A stretch of DNA of 64,000 nt from Pseudomonas asturiensis (GCF_900143095.1 NZ_FRDA01000003.1:310001-374000), one strand, 5' to 3'. Positions 18,106 through 28,758 are shown, numbered from the stretch's first letter. Translations and numbers: made by a program. Notes: generated from the sequence alone by a model not told the origin.

Positions 18106-19376
18106 CGGACGACTCGCGTTTTTTCAGCTTCCTCAAAGAGCGTATCGGGCTGGATGTGACCTCGGTCGGCGAGGCCATCATCGAACGTGCCCTTCGCCAG
18201 CGAGAGGCCAGCGCGCACTGCTCAGACAGCGATGCTTACTGGCACCTGCTGGTGACATCGGCCAAGGAACAGCAGGCGTTGATCGAGGCGGTCATCGTCC
18301 CGGAAACCTGGTTTTTCCGTTACCCGGAGTCCTTCGCGACACTTGGCAAGCTGGCGCGCGAGCAACTGGACAGGCTCGCGGGCGCACGTCCTCTGCGCAT
18401 CCTCAGCTTGCCCTGCTCGACTGGCGAGGAGCCGTACTCCATTGCGATGGCGCTGATCGATGCCGGCATGGGGCCCAGGCAGTTCAAAATCGACGCCATT
18501 GATATCAGCCCTATCTCCATCGCGCGGGCCAAACATGGCGTTTATGGCAAGAATTCCTTTCGGGGCAGCGACCTGGGTTTTCGCGAGCGGTTCTTCAACC
18601 CGGTCGCCGAGGGGTTCGAGATAGTCGGTCAGGTACGCGATTGCATCGAGTTTCAGCCTGGAAACCTGCTGGACCCCAAGCTCGCCACGCAGACGGCCTA
18701 CGACATCGTGTTCTGCCGCAATCTGGTGATTTACTTCGATCGTCCGACGCAACAGCACGTGTTTCAGGTTCTCAAGCAACTGACCCGGGAAGACGGCGTG
18801 CTGTTCATCGGGCCGGCAGAGGGCAACCTGCTGTCCGCCATCGGCATGCGCTCACTGGGCATCGCCCAGTCCTTCGTGTTTCGTCACGCGCCACCGGAAA
18901 AGCCCGTTGCATTCACCCTGCCTGCGCCGGTCAGCAGCCCTGCACCGCGCCCGGTGCCTGAACCCCTGGCGCGCCCGCCCGTCTCGAAGCCCGTTTCGCG
19001 AAACTCGACTGCCTTTGCGCCCAGTGTCAAATCCGCCGCACCGACGGGTAACACGGAAAGCGCGACGCTGCTGACCACGATTGCCAGCCTGGCCAATGAA
19101 GGTAAAAGTGTCGAAGCCCGCGCTGCCTGTGAGCGTTATCTGCAGCAGCATGAACCTGTCGCTCAGGTGTTCTACTGGCTGGGGTTGCTCAGTGAAGTGG
19201 AGGGGCGTGTGGCCGAGGCCCAGGGCTTTTACCGCAAGGCGCTTTATTTGCAGCCGCAGCACTCTGAATCGCTGGCTCAACTGGCCGCATTGCTGGCCGC
19301 GCAAGGGGACAGCGCGGGTGCCCGTCGACTGCAGGACCGCGCAGCGCGCGGCGCGAATAAACAAGGAAGCCACTGA
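18102..19376 (+). CDS. wspC: WspC, CheR-like receptor methyltransferase with TPR tail
   Basis: S-adenosylmethionine-dependent glutamate O-methyltransferase that modifies WspA and raises pathway activity. The 424 residues contain an N-terminal all-alpha CheR domain, the catalytic domain with WFFRYPESF, SLPCSTGEEPYS (SAM motif I), DAIDISP and FCRNLVIYFD, then a Pro/Ala-rich linker and a C-terminal tetratricopeptide region (VFYWLGLLSEVEG, FYRKALYLQPQ). The start is the ATG overlapping the wspB stop (ATGA); the frame is open upstream, but the overlap and family start favour this one. Confidence 0.95.
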   Translation: MTDDSRFFSFLKERIGLDVTSVGEAIIERALRQREASAHCSDSDAYWHLLVTSAKEQQALIEAVIVPETWFFRYPESFATLGKLAREQLDRLAGARPLRILSLPCSTGEEPYSIAMALIDAGMGPRQFKIDAIDISPISIARAKHGVYGKNSFRGSDLGFRERFFNPVAEGFEIVGQVRDCIEFQPGNLLDPKLATQTAYDIVFCRNLVIYFDRPTQQHVFQVLKQLTREDGVLFIGPAEGNLLSAIGMRSLGIAQSFVFRHAPPEKPVAFTLPAPVSSPAPRPVPEPLARPPVSKPVSRNSTAFAPSVKSAAPTGNTESATLLTTIASLANEGKSVEARAACERYLQQHEPVAQVFYWLGLLSEVEGRVAEAQGFYRKALYLQPQHSESLAQLAALLAAQGDSAGARRLQDRAARGANKQGSH

Positions 19377-20065
19377 TGACGGGCGCGTTCGGTTTTTCAG
19401 GCATTACCCATGATCAGGCCCAGGACATCGACGACTGCTGGAACCGTATCGGCATTCACGGCGACCGCTCGTGCCCGTTGCTCGAAGATCACATCCATTG
19501 CCGCAACTGCTCGGTCTACTCGGCAGCGGCGACACGCCTGCTCGATCGTTATTCACTGGCCCAGGAACGTCACGAACATTTCCAGGGATCGGTCTTGCAG
19601 CGCGATATCAAGACGCGCTCGATTCTGGTCTTTCGTCTGGGCGAGGAGTGGCTGGGGCTGGCATCGCGCTGCCTGTCGGAAGTGGCCCCGGATCAGACCA
19701 TCCACTCCCTGCCGCATCAGCGCTCGCGCGCCTTGCTGGGGGTCGCCAATGTACGCGGCGCACTGGTGGCCTGTATTTCGCTGGTCGAACTGCTGGGTCT
19801 GGACAGCAACCCGGTCGCGGCCCACTCTGCCCGAACGGTGCCGCGCATGCTGATTCTGGCAGCCGAAGGCGGGCCGGTTGTGGTGCCAGTGGATGAGGTG
19901 GAGGGTATCCATGCCATCGACGAGCGCGAGCTGGAGGCCGCTTCGGCGTCCGGCACGCATGCGAATGCGCGCTTTACCCGGGGTGTGTTTCTGTGGAAGG
20001 ACCGCAGCCTGCGGTGGCTCGATGAAGAACAGTTGCTGTCGGCGGTGCACCGGAGCCTTACATGA
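19376..20065 (+). CDS. wspD: WspD, CheW-like coupling protein with N-terminal Cys/His cluster
   Basis: Second adaptor of the Wsp complex, 229 residues. The CheW fold occupies about 80-220 (LVFRLGEEWLGLASRCLSEV, NVRGALVACISLVELLG). The first 75 residues are an extension with Cys21, Cys33, His39, His41, Cys42 and Cys45, spaced C-x8-C-x2-C, a pattern compatible with metal binding (inference; not shown to my knowledge). The start codon shares one base with the wspC stop (TGATG), and its stop overlaps the wspE start by ATGA, so expression is tightly coupled. Confidence 0.94.
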   Translation: MTGAFGFSGITHDQAQDIDDCWNRIGIHGDRSCPLLEDHIHCRNCSVYSAAATRLLDRYSLAQERHEHFQGSVLQRDIKTRSILVFRLGEEWLGLASRCLSEVAPDQTIHSLPHQRSRALLGVANVRGALVACISLVELLGLDSNPVAAHSARTVPRMLILAAEGGPVVVPVDEVEGIHAIDERELEAASASGTHANARFTRGVFLWKDRSLRWLDEEQLLSAVHRSLT

Positions 20066-22425
20066 CGCCAGATCAAATGCGCGACGCCTCACTGTTCGAA
20101 CTGTTTACGCTGGAAGCCGATGCGCAGACTCAGGTTCTGAGTGCGGGTCTGCTGGCGCTGGAGCGTAACCCAACCCAGGCCGATCAACTGGAAGCGTGCA
20201 TGCGCGCGGCCCATTCGCTCAAGGGTGCAGCGAAGATTGTCGGGGTCGAGTTCGGGGTCAGCGTTGCGCATGTGATGGAGGATTGTCTGGTCAGCGCGCA
20301 GGAGGGGCGGTTGCTCCTTCAGCCCGACCACATCGACGCCCTTTTATCCGGCACCGATCTGTTGATGCGCATCGCCACACCGGGCGGTAACAGCGTCGGC
20401 CAGCCCGATATCGATGCCTATGTCGAAAAGTTGAACACATTGCTGAGCTCCGGTGCCGGGGCGGCGCGCACCGTCAGCGTGCCGATGCCCGACCCGCTGC
20501 TGGCCAGCGCCTTGCAGCTGCTTGAAGATTCGGCTGCATCGGAGTCGATAGCTGAATCGACGGTTGCCCCGTTGCCTGGTGGTCCGGCTCCTGAGCAAGC
20601 GCCTGCCGTGGCTGAGAAACCTGAACCTGAAGCCCGTTCCTCCGGGCCGCTTCGCGAGCGCCGGGTCACCGAAGGTGGCGAGCGGGTGCTGCGAGTCACC
20701 GCCGAGCGCCTCAACGGTCTGCTGGACATGTCGAGTAAATCCCTGGTCGAGACCCAGCGTCTCAAGCCGTTGCTGGCCGGGATGCAACGCCTCAAGCGTC
20801 TGCAAAGCAGCAGTGATCGTGCCCTTGAAGTGCTGGGGGCCAGCTTTGGCGAAGGCGGCCTGAATGCCGACGCGCAGAAAGCCCTGGAAGATGCGCGTAG
20901 CCTGTTGTCTCAGGCGCAGCAGATGCTGGCTCAGCAGACTGCCGAGCTGGATGAATTCGGCTGGCAGTCCGGGCAGCGAGCGCAGTTGCTGTATGACACC
21001 GCGCTGGCCTGCCGCATGCGGCCCTTCGCCGATGTGCTGGTCGGTCAGGCGCGCATGGTGCGTGACCTGGGGCGCGAGCTGGGCAAGCAGGTTCGTCTGC
21101 AGATCGAGGGCGACAAGACCCAGGTCGACCGGGATGTGCTGGAAAAGCTCGAAGCTCCGTTGACACATCTGCTGCGCAATGCGGTCGATCATGGTATCGA
21201 ATCGCCGGAAAAACGCCTTGCACAGGGCAAGGATTCCGAAGGTCTGATCCGCCTTCAGGCTTCACATCAGGCTGGTCTGCTGGTGGTGGAGTTGAGCGAC
21301 GACGGCGGCGGCGTGGATCTGGAACGGCTTCGCCAGAGCATCGTGCAGCGTAACCTGTCACCTGCCGCAACCGCTGCCCAGTTGAGCGAAGAGGAACTGC
21401 TGAGTTTTCTGTTTCTGCCTGGCTTCAGCATGCGCGACAAGGTCACTCAGGTGTCCGGGCGCGGCGTGGGCCTCGATGCCGTGCAGCATATGGTTCGCCA
21501 GATGCATGGCAGCGTCGAACTGCAGCAATGGGCGGGCGAGGGCAGTCGTTTCAGAATCGAGTTGCCACTGACGCTGTCCGTCGTGCGCAGTCTGGTGGTC
21601 GAAGTCGGTGGCGAAGCCTATGCCTTCCCCTTGGCCCACATCGAGCGCATGCGCGATCTGCAGCCCGATGACATCGTCCAGCTTGAAGGGCGACAGCATT
21701 TCTGGGATGAAGAGCGCCACGTCGGTCTGGTGTCGGCCAGTCAGTTGTTGCACCGGCCTTCGTTGCAGGATGCTGGTGAAGCGCTCAAGGTCGTGGTCAT
21801 TCGCGAGCGTGACGCGGTGTATGGAGTGGCGGTCGAGCGCTTCATCGGCGAGCGCACGCTGGTGGTGATGCCGCTGGACGCGCGGCTGGGCAAGGTGCAG
21901 GACGTTTCGGCCGGGGCGCTGCTCGACGACGGGTCGGTGGTGCTGATCATCGACGTGGAAGACATGCTGCGCTCCGTCGAGAAGCTGCTCAATACCGGGC
22001 GTCTGGAGCGTATCGACCGGCGTAACCGCCAGATCGACAGCGTGTCGCGCAAGCGTGTGCTGGTCGTCGATGACTCGCTGACGGTGCGTGAGCTGGAGCG
22101 CAAGCTGCTGGTCGGTCGCGGCTACGAAGTGGCGGTTGCCGTCGATGGCATGGACGGCTGGAACGCGCTGCGCGCTGAAGATTTTGACCTGTTGATTACC
22201 GACATCGACATGCCACGCATGGACGGTATCGAACTGGTCACCCTGTTGCGTCGGGATACCCGGCTGCAATCGCTGCCTGTAATGGTGGTTTCCTACAAGG
22301 ATCGAGAGGAAGATCGACGCCGCGGGCTGGATGCGGGTGCCGATTACTATCTGGCCAAAGCCAGTTTCCATGATGATGCCTTGCTCGACGCTGTCGTCGA
22401 GCTGATAGGGGATGCGCAGGCATGA
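20062..22425 (+). CDS. wspE: WspE, CheA-like hybrid histidine kinase
   Basis: Central kinase of the Wsp complex, which phosphorylates WspR and WspF. The 787 residues hold an HPt domain with His51 ([11 protein letters not shown]), a linker rich in Pro/Ala/Glu (about 165-210), a dimerisation segment, a CheA-type ATPase domain ([32 protein letters not shown]), a CheW-like domain (about 500-640) and a C-terminal receiver with phospho-Asp 714 ([12 protein letters not shown]) and conserved Lys in LAKASF. It overlaps both neighbours by ATGA. All catalytic elements look intact. Confidence 0.96.
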   Translation: MTPDQMRDASLFELFTLEADAQTQVLSAGLLALERNPTQADQLEACMRAAHSLKGAAKIVGVEFGVSVAHVMEDCLVSAQEGRLLLQPDHIDALLSGTDLLMRIATPGGNSVGQPDIDAYVEKLNTLLSSGAGAARTVSVPMPDPLLASALQLLEDSAASESIAESTVAPLPGGPAPEQAPAVAEKPEPEARSSGPLRERRVTEGGERVLRVTAERLNGLLDMSSKSLVETQRLKPLLAGMQRLKRLQSSSDRALEVLGASFGEGGLNADAQKALEDARSLLSQAQQMLAQQTAELDEFGWQSGQRAQLLYDTALACRMRPFADVLVGQARMVRDLGRELGKQVRLQIEGDKTQVDRDVLEKLEAPLTHLLRNAVDHGIESPEKRLAQGKDSEGLIRLQASHQAGLLVVELSDDGGGVDLERLRQSIVQRNLSPAATAAQLSEEELLSFLFLPGFSMRDKVTQVSGRGVGLDAVQHMVRQMHGSVELQQWAGEGSRFRIELPLTLSVVRSLVVEVGGEAYAFPLAHIERMRDLQPDDIVQLEGRQHFWDEERHVGLVSASQLLHRPSLQDAGEALKVVVIRERDAVYGVAVERFIGERTLVVMPLDARLGKVQDVSAGALLDDGSVVLIIDVEDMLRSVEKLLNTGRLERIDRRNRQIDSVSRKRVLVVDDSLTVRELERKLLVGRGYEVAVAVDGMDGWNALRAEDFDLLITDIDMPRMDGIELVTLLRRDTRLQSLPVMVVSYKDREEDRRRGLDAGADYYLAKASFHDDALLDAVVELIGDAQA

Positions 22426-23432
22426 AGATCGCTATCGTCAATGACATGCCCATGGCTGTCGAAGCACTGCGTCGGGCGCTGGCTTTCGAGCCCATGCATC
22501 AGGTGATATGGGTGGCGGGCAATGGTGCCGAAGCGGTGCGCTCCTGCGCCGAGCAAACGCCTGATCTGATCCTGATGGACCTGATCATGCCGGTCATGGA
22601 TGGTGTCGAAGCCACGCGCCAGATCATGGCCAGTACACCGTGCGCTATCGTCATTGTCACAGTGGATCGCGAGCAGAACGTGCATCGCGTCTTCGAGGCC
22701 ATGGGCTACGGTGCGCTGGATGTGGTGGACACGCCGGCCATCGGTGCAGGCAATCCCAAGGAAGCGGCGGCGCCGCTGCTGCGCAAGATTCTGAATATCG
22801 AGTGGCTGGTGGGACAGCGCAGCACCCACGAACGTGCGGTGGCGACACCTTTGCGTGAAGCGGTCCGGCGTGACAGGCTGGTGGCCATCGGCTCGTCAGC
22901 GGGTGGTCCTGCCGCCCTGGAGATTTTGCTCAAGGCCCTGCCGCCGACCTTTCCGGCGGCAGTCGTGTTGGTGCAGCATGTCGATCAGGTCTTTGCCGCA
23001 GGCATGGCCGAGTGGCTGTCCACCGCGTCCGGGCTGCCTGTGCAACTGGCCTGCGAGGGGCAGGTGCCGCAACGTGGCAAGGTCCTGCTGGCGGGCACCA
23101 ATCATCACATCCGTCTGCTTAAAGGTGGCACGCTGGCGTACACGGCCGAGCCGGTGAACGAAATTTACAGGCCCTCTATCGATGTGTTTTTCGAAAGTGT
23201 GGCTCGCTATTGGAGTGGAGATGCTGTGGGCGTTTTATTGACGGGCATGGGGCGTGACGGTGCGATGGGGCTCAAGGCAATGCGTGAGCGCGGATTCCTG
23301 ACCATTGCTCAGGATCAGGCAAGCTCTGCCGTCTATGGCATGCCCAAGGCAGCGGCTGCCATCGACGCCGCCGTCGAGATCCGTACGTTGACGGCCATTG
23401 CCCCGCGCCTTGTAGAGGTATTCGCTCAATGA
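22422..23432 (+). CDS. wspF: WspF, CheB-like receptor methylesterase
   Basis: Removes methyl groups from WspA and so resets the pathway; loss of wspF gives wrinkly, high cyclic-di-GMP colonies in several pseudomonads. The 336 residues include a receiver with phospho-Asp 53 ([11 protein letters not shown]) and a methylesterase domain with the catalytic Ser ([10 protein letters not shown]), His (VLVQHVD) and Asp ([11 protein letters not shown]). No frameshift or stop is seen, so the negative arm appears functional in this strain. It overlaps wspE by ATGA and is followed 45 bases later by wspR. Confidence 0.96.
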   Translation: MKIAIVNDMPMAVEALRRALAFEPMHQVIWVAGNGAEAVRSCAEQTPDLILMDLIMPVMDGVEATRQIMASTPCAIVIVTVDREQNVHRVFEAMGYGALDVVDTPAIGAGNPKEAAAPLLRKILNIEWLVGQRSTHERAVATPLREAVRRDRLVAIGSSAGGPAALEILLKALPPTFPAAVVLVQHVDQVFAAGMAEWLSTASGLPVQLACEGQVPQRGKVLLAGTNHHIRLLKGGTLAYTAEPVNEIYRPSIDVFFESVARYWSGDAVGVLLTGMGRDGAMGLKAMRERGFLTIAQDQASSAVYGMPKAAAAIDAAVEIRTLTAIAPRLVEVFAQ

Positions 23433-23477
23433 CTTTCCAGGTGAACTCACTGCAGCCCGGTGAGCAGGAGAAACGAC

Positions 23478-24482
23478 ATGCTTGATGTGCAGGTGGACGA
23501 CATCAAAACCCCGGATGAAAACTCTGCGATGGTGCTGCTGGTCGACGATCAAGCCATGATCGGTGAAGCGGTAAGGCGTGGTCTGGCCAACCAGAGCTCG
23601 ATCGACTTCCACTTCTGTGCCGATCCGCATCAAGCCATCGCCCAGGCGGTCCAGATCAAACCGACGGTCATTCTGCAGGACCTGGTGATGCCTGGCCTGG
23701 ACGGTCTGACCCTGGTGCGCGAATACCGGAGCAATCCGCTGACGCGCGATATCCCGATCATCGTGCTGTCCACCAAGGAAGACCCGCTGATCAAGAGCGC
23801 AGCCTTTGCCGCCGGCGCCAATGATTACCTGGTCAAGCTGCCGGACAACATCGAGCTGGTCGCGCGGATTCTCTACCACTCGCGCTCATATCTGACCCTG
23901 TTGCAACGCGATGAGGCCTATCGCGCCTTGCGCGTCAGCCAGCAACAGTTGCTCGACACCAATCTGGTGCTGCAACGCCTGATGAACTCCGATGGCCTGA
24001 CCGGGCTGTCGAACCGTCGCCATTTTGACGAGTACCTCGAACTGGAATGGCGTCGGGCGACCCGCGACCAGACGCAGTTGTCGCTGCTGATGATCGACGT
24101 TGATTACTTCAAGGCCTACAACGACAGCTTCGGGCATCTTGAAGGTGACGAGGCGTTGCGTCAGGTCGCCAAAGCGATTCGCAACAGTTGCAGCCGGCCG
24201 TCCGATCTGCCCGCCCGCTATGGTGGCGAAGAGTTTGCGATGGTGTTGCCCAACACGTCTCCGGGCGGTGCGCGCTTGATCGCAGAGAAACTGCGCCAGA
24301 GCGTCGTGGGCATGAACATCCCTCATATCGCGCCCGCCGAGGGAGCGCATCTGACCGTCAGTATCGGGGTGGCGACCGTAGGGCCGCAGGTCGGGCTGAA
24401 CAGTCGACAGCTCATTCTGGATGCCGACAAGGGGCTGTATGCGGCCAAGAACAATGGTCGCAATCAGGTGGCGGTAGGCTGA
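23478..24482 (+). CDS. wspR: WspR, response regulator diguanylate cyclase
   Basis: Makes cyclic-di-GMP from two GTP when phosphorylated by WspE. The 334 residues have a receiver with phospho-Asp 68 ([11 protein letters not shown]), a helical linker (about 130-165), and a GGDEF domain with GGEEF at 249-253. An allosteric inhibitory RxxD site (R240-P-S-D243) lies five residues before it, so product inhibition should be retained. I chose the ATG at 23478 because AGGAG lies seven bases upstream; an in-frame GTG at 23460 lacks such a site. It is the terminal gene of the operon. Confidence 0.96.
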   Translation: MLDVQVDDIKTPDENSAMVLLVDDQAMIGEAVRRGLANQSSIDFHFCADPHQAIAQAVQIKPTVILQDLVMPGLDGLTLVREYRSNPLTRDIPIIVLSTKEDPLIKSAAFAAGANDYLVKLPDNIELVARILYHSRSYLTLLQRDEAYRALRVSQQQLLDTNLVLQRLMNSDGLTGLSNRRHFDEYLELEWRRATRDQTQLSLLMIDVDYFKAYNDSFGHLEGDEALRQVAKAIRNSCSRPSDLPARYGGEEFAMVLPNTSPGGARLIAEKLRQSVVGMNIPHIAPAEGAHLTVSIGVATVGPQVGLNSRQLILDADKGLYAAKNNGRNQVAVG

Positions 24483-24585
24483 CCGGACACCCGTGCAGGT
24501 GTCCGCGGACCTCTGTACACCGTATCGCTGCAAATAGGCGTCACAAGGCGTGCTCGACGGGCTGCCTTCATGGCGCTGCCTGGGG

Positions 24586-24591
24586 TATACT
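24586..24591 (+). promoter_or_regulatory. Possible -10 box before prfB
   Basis: TATACT lies 40 bases before the prfB start in the 148-base gap after wspR. The hexamer 17 bases upstream is a poor -35 match, so this is tentative. Confidence 0.3.
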
Positions 24592-24630
24592 CGTCGGCTT
24601 TGAAAATTTCGCCTGCGAGTGCTGCCTACC

Positions 24631-25726
24631 ATGGAAATCAACCCGATCCTAAACAGCATCAAGGATTTGTCCGAGCGCTCCGAAACCATTCGGGGGTATC
24701 TTTGACTACGATCACAAACATGATCGTCTGACCGAAGTCAACCGCGAGCTCGAAGATCCAAACGTCTGGAACAACCCCGAATACGCACAGAACCTGGGCC
24801 GCGAGCGTGCCTTGCTGGCGCAGATCGTCGACACGCTCGATGAAATGACGTCCGGGCTGGCCGATGCCAAGGACCTGTTGCTGATGTCGGCCGAAGAAGA
24901 AGACCAGGCGGCCGTCGATGACGTCGCTGCCGAAGTCGAGCGCCTGCGTGAGTCGCTGGAGAAGCTGGAATTCCGTCGCATGTTCAGCGGCGAGATGGAC
25001 CCGAACAACGCTTACCTGGACATCCAGGCCGGTTCCGGCGGTACCGAAGCACAGGATTGGGCCAACATCCTGCTGCGCATGTACCTGCGCTGGGCTGACA
25101 AGCGTGGTTTCGATGCGACCATCATGGAACTGTCCGCTGGCGAAGTCGCCGGTATCAAGGGCGCGACCGTACATATCAAGGGTGAATACGCCTTTGGCTG
25201 GCTGCGCACCGAGATCGGCGTGCACCGTCTGGTGCGCAAAAGCCCGTTCGACTCCGGCAATCGTCGCCACACCTCGTTCTCGGCCGTGTTCGTGTCGCCG
25301 GAAATCGATGACAACATCGAAATCGACATCAACCCGTCGGACCTGCGCATCGACACCTACCGTTCCTCCGGTGCCGGTGGTCAGCACGTAAACACCACTG
25401 ACTCGGCGGTCCGTATCACTCACGTACCGACCAACACCGTGGTCAGCTGCCAGAACGAACGTTCCCAGCATGCGAACAAGGACACCGCCATGAAAATGCT
25501 GCGGGCCCGTTTGTATGAGCAGGAAGTGCAGAAGCGCAATGCAGCGTCCCAGGCGCTGGAAGACACCAAGTCCGACATCGGCTGGGGTCATCAGATTCGC
25601 TCCTACGTACTGGATGCCTCGCGCATCAAGGACCTGCGGACCAACATCGAACGCAGCGACTGCGACAAAGTGCTCGATGGCGATCTTGACGAGTACCTGA
25701 TCGCAAGCCTCAAACAAGGGCTGTAA
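24631..25726 (+). CDS. prfB: Peptide chain release factor 2, with programmed +1 frameshift
   Basis: Releases finished proteins at UGA and UAA codons. The gene is read as 24631-24702 then 24704-25726: 24 codons, an in-frame TGA at 24703-24705, then a +1 shift into the main frame, giving about 364 residues. The tripeptide anticodon SPF that recognises UGA/UAA is present (RKSPFDSG) and the catalytic GGQ falls at 249-251, one residue from its E. coli position. The shift lets RF2 regulate itself: low RF2 leads to pausing at the UGA and more frameshifting. lysS follows 123 bases later, the same pairing as in E. coli and Pseudomonas. Confidence 0.97.
24691..24706 (+). promoter_or_regulatory. Programmed +1 frameshift site in prfB
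   Basis: The sequence cgg ggg tat ctt tga c has the canonical parts: an internal Shine-Dalgarno-like GGGGG run three bases before the slippery CTT, then TGA followed by C. It differs from the E. coli signal only by CGG for AGG. Confidence 0.95.
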
Positions 25727-25740
25727 TGCACGCTTCGCAG

Positions 25741-25767
25741 GGGCCGCACCGTAGGTGCGACCCTTTG
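25741..25767 (+). terminator. Weak hairpin between prfB and lysS
   Basis: gggccgcacc (25741-25750) pairs with ggtgcgaccc (25754-25763) with one mismatch and a short loop, followed by only three T. It may lower read-through into lysS or just process the transcript. Confidence 0.4.
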
Positions 25768-25849
25768 CAAGCGTCCGGGACGGCTATCGGCCTCGCCCGC
25801 GAACCCGGATGAACCGGGGCAACGAACCTGTGATGGAATGACTGAAAAC

Positions 25850-27352
25850 ATGAGCGACCAACAACTCGACCCGCAAGCCCTGCAACAGGAAGAAAACACC
25901 CTGATCGCCCTGCGCAAGGAAAAGCTTGCTGCCGGCCGCGCCAAGGGTCAGGCCTTCCCGAATGACTTCCGTCGCGACAGCTACTGCAACGATCTGCAGA
26001 AGCAGTACGCCGACAAGACCAAGGAAGATCTGGCTGCGGCAGAGATTCCGGTCAAGGTTGCCGGTCGCATCATGCTCAACCGTGGCTCGTTCATGGTGAT
26101 CCAGGACATGACCGGTCGCATTCAGGTCTACGTCAACCGCAAGACGCTGCCTGAAGAGACGCTGGCCGAAGTCAAGACCTGGGACCTGGGCGACATCATT
26201 GCCGCCGAAGGCACCCTGGCCCGCTCCGGCAAGGGCGATCTGTATGTCGAAATGACAACCGTGCGCCTGTTGACCAAGTCGTTGCGTCCGCTGCCGGACA
26301 AGCACCACGGCCTGACCGACACCGAGCAACGCTATCGCCAGCGCTACGTTGACCTGATCGTCAACGAGGATGTGCGCGAGACCTTCCGCGTGCGTTCGCA
26401 GGTTATCGCTCACATTCGCAGCTTCCTGATGAAACGCGACTTCCTGGAAGTCGAAACGCCGATGTTGCAGACCATTCCTGGCGGCGCGGCAGCCAAGCCG
26501 TTCGAAACCCACCACAACGCGCTGGACCTGGAAATGTTCCTGCGTATCGCGCCTGAGCTGTACCTCAAGCGGCTTGTTGTGGGTGGATTTGAGAAGGTCT
26601 TCGAGATCAACCGCAACTTCCGTAACGAAGGCGTCTCGACCCGGCACAACCCCGAGTTCACCATGCTCGAGTTCTACCAGGCCTACGCTGACTACGAAGA
26701 CAACATGGACCTGACCGAAGAGCTGTTCCGCGAACTGGCTCAACTGGTTCTGGGCACCACCGACGTGCCTTACGGCGACAAGGTGTTCCACTTCGGCGAG
26801 CCGTTCGTACGCCTGTCGGTGTTCGACTCGATCCTCAAGTACAACCCCGAGCTGACCGCAGCCGACCTGCAGGACGTCGACAAGGCTCGCGCCATTGCCA
26901 AGAAGGCCGGCGCCAAGGTGCTGGGCTTCGAAGGTCTGGGCAAGCTGCAGGTGATGATTTTCGAAGAACTGGTCGAGCACAAGCTGGAGCAGCCGCACTT
27001 CATCACCCAGTACCCGTTCGAAGTTTCGCCGTTGGCCCGTCGCAACGACGACAACCCGAACGTGACCGATCGCTTCGAGCTGTTCATCGGTGGTCGTGAA
27101 ATCGCCAACGCCTATTCCGAGCTCAACGATGCCGAAGACCAGGCCGAACGCTTCCAGGCCCAGGTGGCCGACAAGGATGCGGGCGACGACGAAGCCATGC
27201 ATTACGACGCCGACTTCGTGCGTGCGCTGGAGTACGGCATGCCGCCAACCGCCGGTGAGGGGATCGGTATTGACCGCCTGGTGATGCTGCTCACCAACTC
27301 GCCGTCGATCCGGGACGTGATCCTGTTCCCGCACATGCGCCCGCAAGCGTAG
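25850..27352 (+). CDS. lysS: Lysyl-tRNA synthetase, class II
   Basis: Charges tRNA-Lys. The 500 residues comprise an N-terminal OB-fold anticodon-binding domain ([18 protein letters not shown]) and a class II catalytic core with motif 1 ([12 protein letters not shown]), motif 2 ([18 protein letters not shown]) and motif 3 ([13 protein letters not shown]). I use the ATG at 25850 (MSDQQLD), which matches the start of relatives; an ATG four codons earlier is also possible. A strong terminator follows directly. Confidence 0.96.
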   Translation: MSDQQLDPQALQQEENTLIALRKEKLAAGRAKGQAFPNDFRRDSYCNDLQKQYADKTKEDLAAAEIPVKVAGRIMLNRGSFMVIQDMTGRIQVYVNRKTLPEETLAEVKTWDLGDIIAAEGTLARSGKGDLYVEMTTVRLLTKSLRPLPDKHHGLTDTEQRYRQRYVDLIVNEDVRETFRVRSQVIAHIRSFLMKRDFLEVETPMLQTIPGGAAAKPFETHHNALDLEMFLRIAPELYLKRLVVGGFEKVFEINRNFRNEGVSTRHNPEFTMLEFYQAYADYEDNMDLTEELFRELAQLVLGTTDVPYGDKVFHFGEPFVRLSVFDSILKYNPELTAADLQDVDKARAIAKKAGAKVLGFEGLGKLQVMIFEELVEHKLEQPHFITQYPFEVSPLARRNDDNPNVTDRFELFIGGREIANAYSELNDAEDQAERFQAQVADKDAGDDEAMHYDADFVRALEYGMPPTAGEGIGIDRLVMLLTNSPSIRDVILFPHMRPQA

Positions 27353-27362
27353 TGAAAAAAAG

Positions 27363-27393
27363 AAAGCCGCCTCGAATGGGCGGCTTTTTTTTG
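27363..27393 (+). terminator. Rho-independent terminator after lysS
   Basis: aaagccgcc (27363-27371) and ggcggcttt (27379-27387) form a stem that continues into an uninterrupted T-run, 11 bases after the lysS stop. Confidence 0.93.
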
Positions 27394-27428
27394 GGTCTTT
27401 TTCAGGACGATTTTATAAGGAATACGGT

Positions 27429-28154
27429 GTGACGATTGCCAGAGAAGGGGCTGCCGGCGTAGCGAGCGCGGTGGCCAAGAGTGTCAAGTACCAAGGTCGC
27501 AAGACCAGCCGGGAGGGCAGTGAGCAGCGCAGGCAGGTGATTCTCGACGCCGCCATGCGCATCGTGGTGCGAGATGGCGTGCGGGCGGTGCGACACCGCG
27601 CCGTCGCCGCCGAAGCCTGCGTACCGCTGTCTGCCACCACGTATTACTTCAAGGACATTGATGACCTGCTGACCGATGCGTTCGCCCAGTATGTGCAGCG
27701 TAGCGCCGATTATCTGGTCAAGCTGTGGCAGAACACCGAGGTCATGCTGCGCGACATGATGGCGCGCAGTTCCGGCAGCCCCAGCGACCGATTTCGCCTG
27801 GCCGACGACATTGCCCGGATGGTCATGGAGTACATCCGCCATCAACTCCTCACCCGCCGCGATGCATTGATTGCCGAGCAAGCGTTCTATCACGAGGCGC
27901 TGATCAATCCGCGTCTTACCCCGCTGGTCATGGCGCACCAGGAAATTCTGTTGCAGGGCAGTTGTCAGTTTTTCCAGGTGATCGGCTCGTTGCAGCCTTA
28001 TCAGGACGCGCAAGTGTTGACGGGGCTCATCCGCCGGATGGAATATCAGGGTCTGCTTCATGGCCCGCAGCGTCAGGCGGACGAAGAAATCCTCTGTATT
28101 CTCACCCGCCAGATGCGTCTGGTGCTTGGAACCCCTCAACCGGTTCGAGGGTGA
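27429..28154 (+). CDS. TetR/AcrR-family transcriptional regulator
   Basis: A 241-residue repressor-type protein starting with GTG six bases after AAGGA. After a basic 30-residue N-terminal tail comes the TetR helix-turn-helix (RRQVILDAAMRIVVRDGVR, then VPLSATTYYFKDIDDLLTDAF), and the rest is the helical ligand-binding domain. The corresponding position after lysS in P. aeruginosa also carries a TetR gene (PA3699, from memory). A lipoprotein gene follows 25 bases later on the same strand and is the nearest candidate partner. The ligand and targets are unknown. Confidence 0.85.
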   Translation: MTIAREGAAGVASAVAKSVKYQGRKTSREGSEQRRQVILDAAMRIVVRDGVRAVRHRAVAAEACVPLSATTYYFKDIDDLLTDAFAQYVQRSADYLVKLWQNTEVMLRDMMARSSGSPSDRFRLADDIARMVMEYIRHQLLTRRDALIAEQAFYHEALINPRLTPLVMAHQEILLQGSCQFFQVIGSLQPYQDAQVLTGLIRRMEYQGLLHGPQRQADEEILCILTRQMRLVLGTPQPVRG

Positions 28155-28179
28155 CGAAACCTCTGTTCAGGAGAACCCC

Positions 28180-28725
28180 ATGAAGAGCTGGCGCGTGATT
28201 TTTGCGCTGTCGTTCCTGTTGCTCAGTGGCTGTCTGGTGACCTTCAAAGACCCGATTCCCGCTCGCGATGCCGCGCCGCCCGGATTACTGGGGCACTGGA
28301 CCAGCAAGAATGCCTGGGGCGAACCTCTGGAACTGGATGTTTCGCGTGCCGGGGTCAACAGCTACAAGGCCGTGAGTTATCGCAAGGGCGACAGGCGTCA
28401 CGGCGATGACTACACGGTGACCGTGGCGCGCCACGGCAGCCGCTGGTATCTGTCTGCAAATCTCCCGGACAAATACGGTGCTCATTACGGCCTGGGTGGG
28501 TTCGAGCTGACCGTTAACGGCGAACTGGTTGTCTATAGTCTGGACATGGACCGCGTCGGTCAGTGGGTCGAGCAGAACAAGCTCGACGGTCAGTCAATCG
28601 AGAGTGAAGCGGGCAAGGGCATTCTGATTACCAGTTCGCTTGAACAGGTATTCGGTTATCTCGACGATCCCGCCAACTCCGATGTTTTTCTAGAGGTCGC
28701 GCGCTACCAGCGCGCCGTCAAGTAG
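28180..28725 (+). CDS. Conserved lipoprotein of unknown function
   Basis: A 181-residue predicted lipoprotein: signal peptide with lipobox LLSGC and acylated Cys18, followed by a compact beta-rich domain (LLGHWTSKNAWGEPLELDV, SRWYLSANLPDKYG). Leu at +2 suggests outer-membrane sorting. GAGGAG-like CAGGAG precedes the ATG by about six bases. It lies between the TetR regulator and the QEGLA protein, all co-oriented with short gaps, so an operon is likely. I recognise no named function. Confidence 0.8.
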   Translation: MKSWRVIFALSFLLLSGCLVTFKDPIPARDAAPPGLLGHWTSKNAWGEPLELDVSRAGVNSYKAVSYRKGDRRHGDDYTVTVARHGSRWYLSANLPDKYGAHYGLGGFELTVNGELVVYSLDMDRVGQWVEQNKLDGQSIESEAGKGILITSSLEQVFGYLDDPANSDVFLEVARYQRAVK

Positions 28726-28758
28726 TAGGGCGATAGCCCGCCAGCCAAGGAGTACCGG

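Noticed and set aside
24703..24705. In-frame TGA in prfB as a disabling mutation
   Set aside because: The site has the complete RF2 programmed frameshift signal, so the gene is functional.
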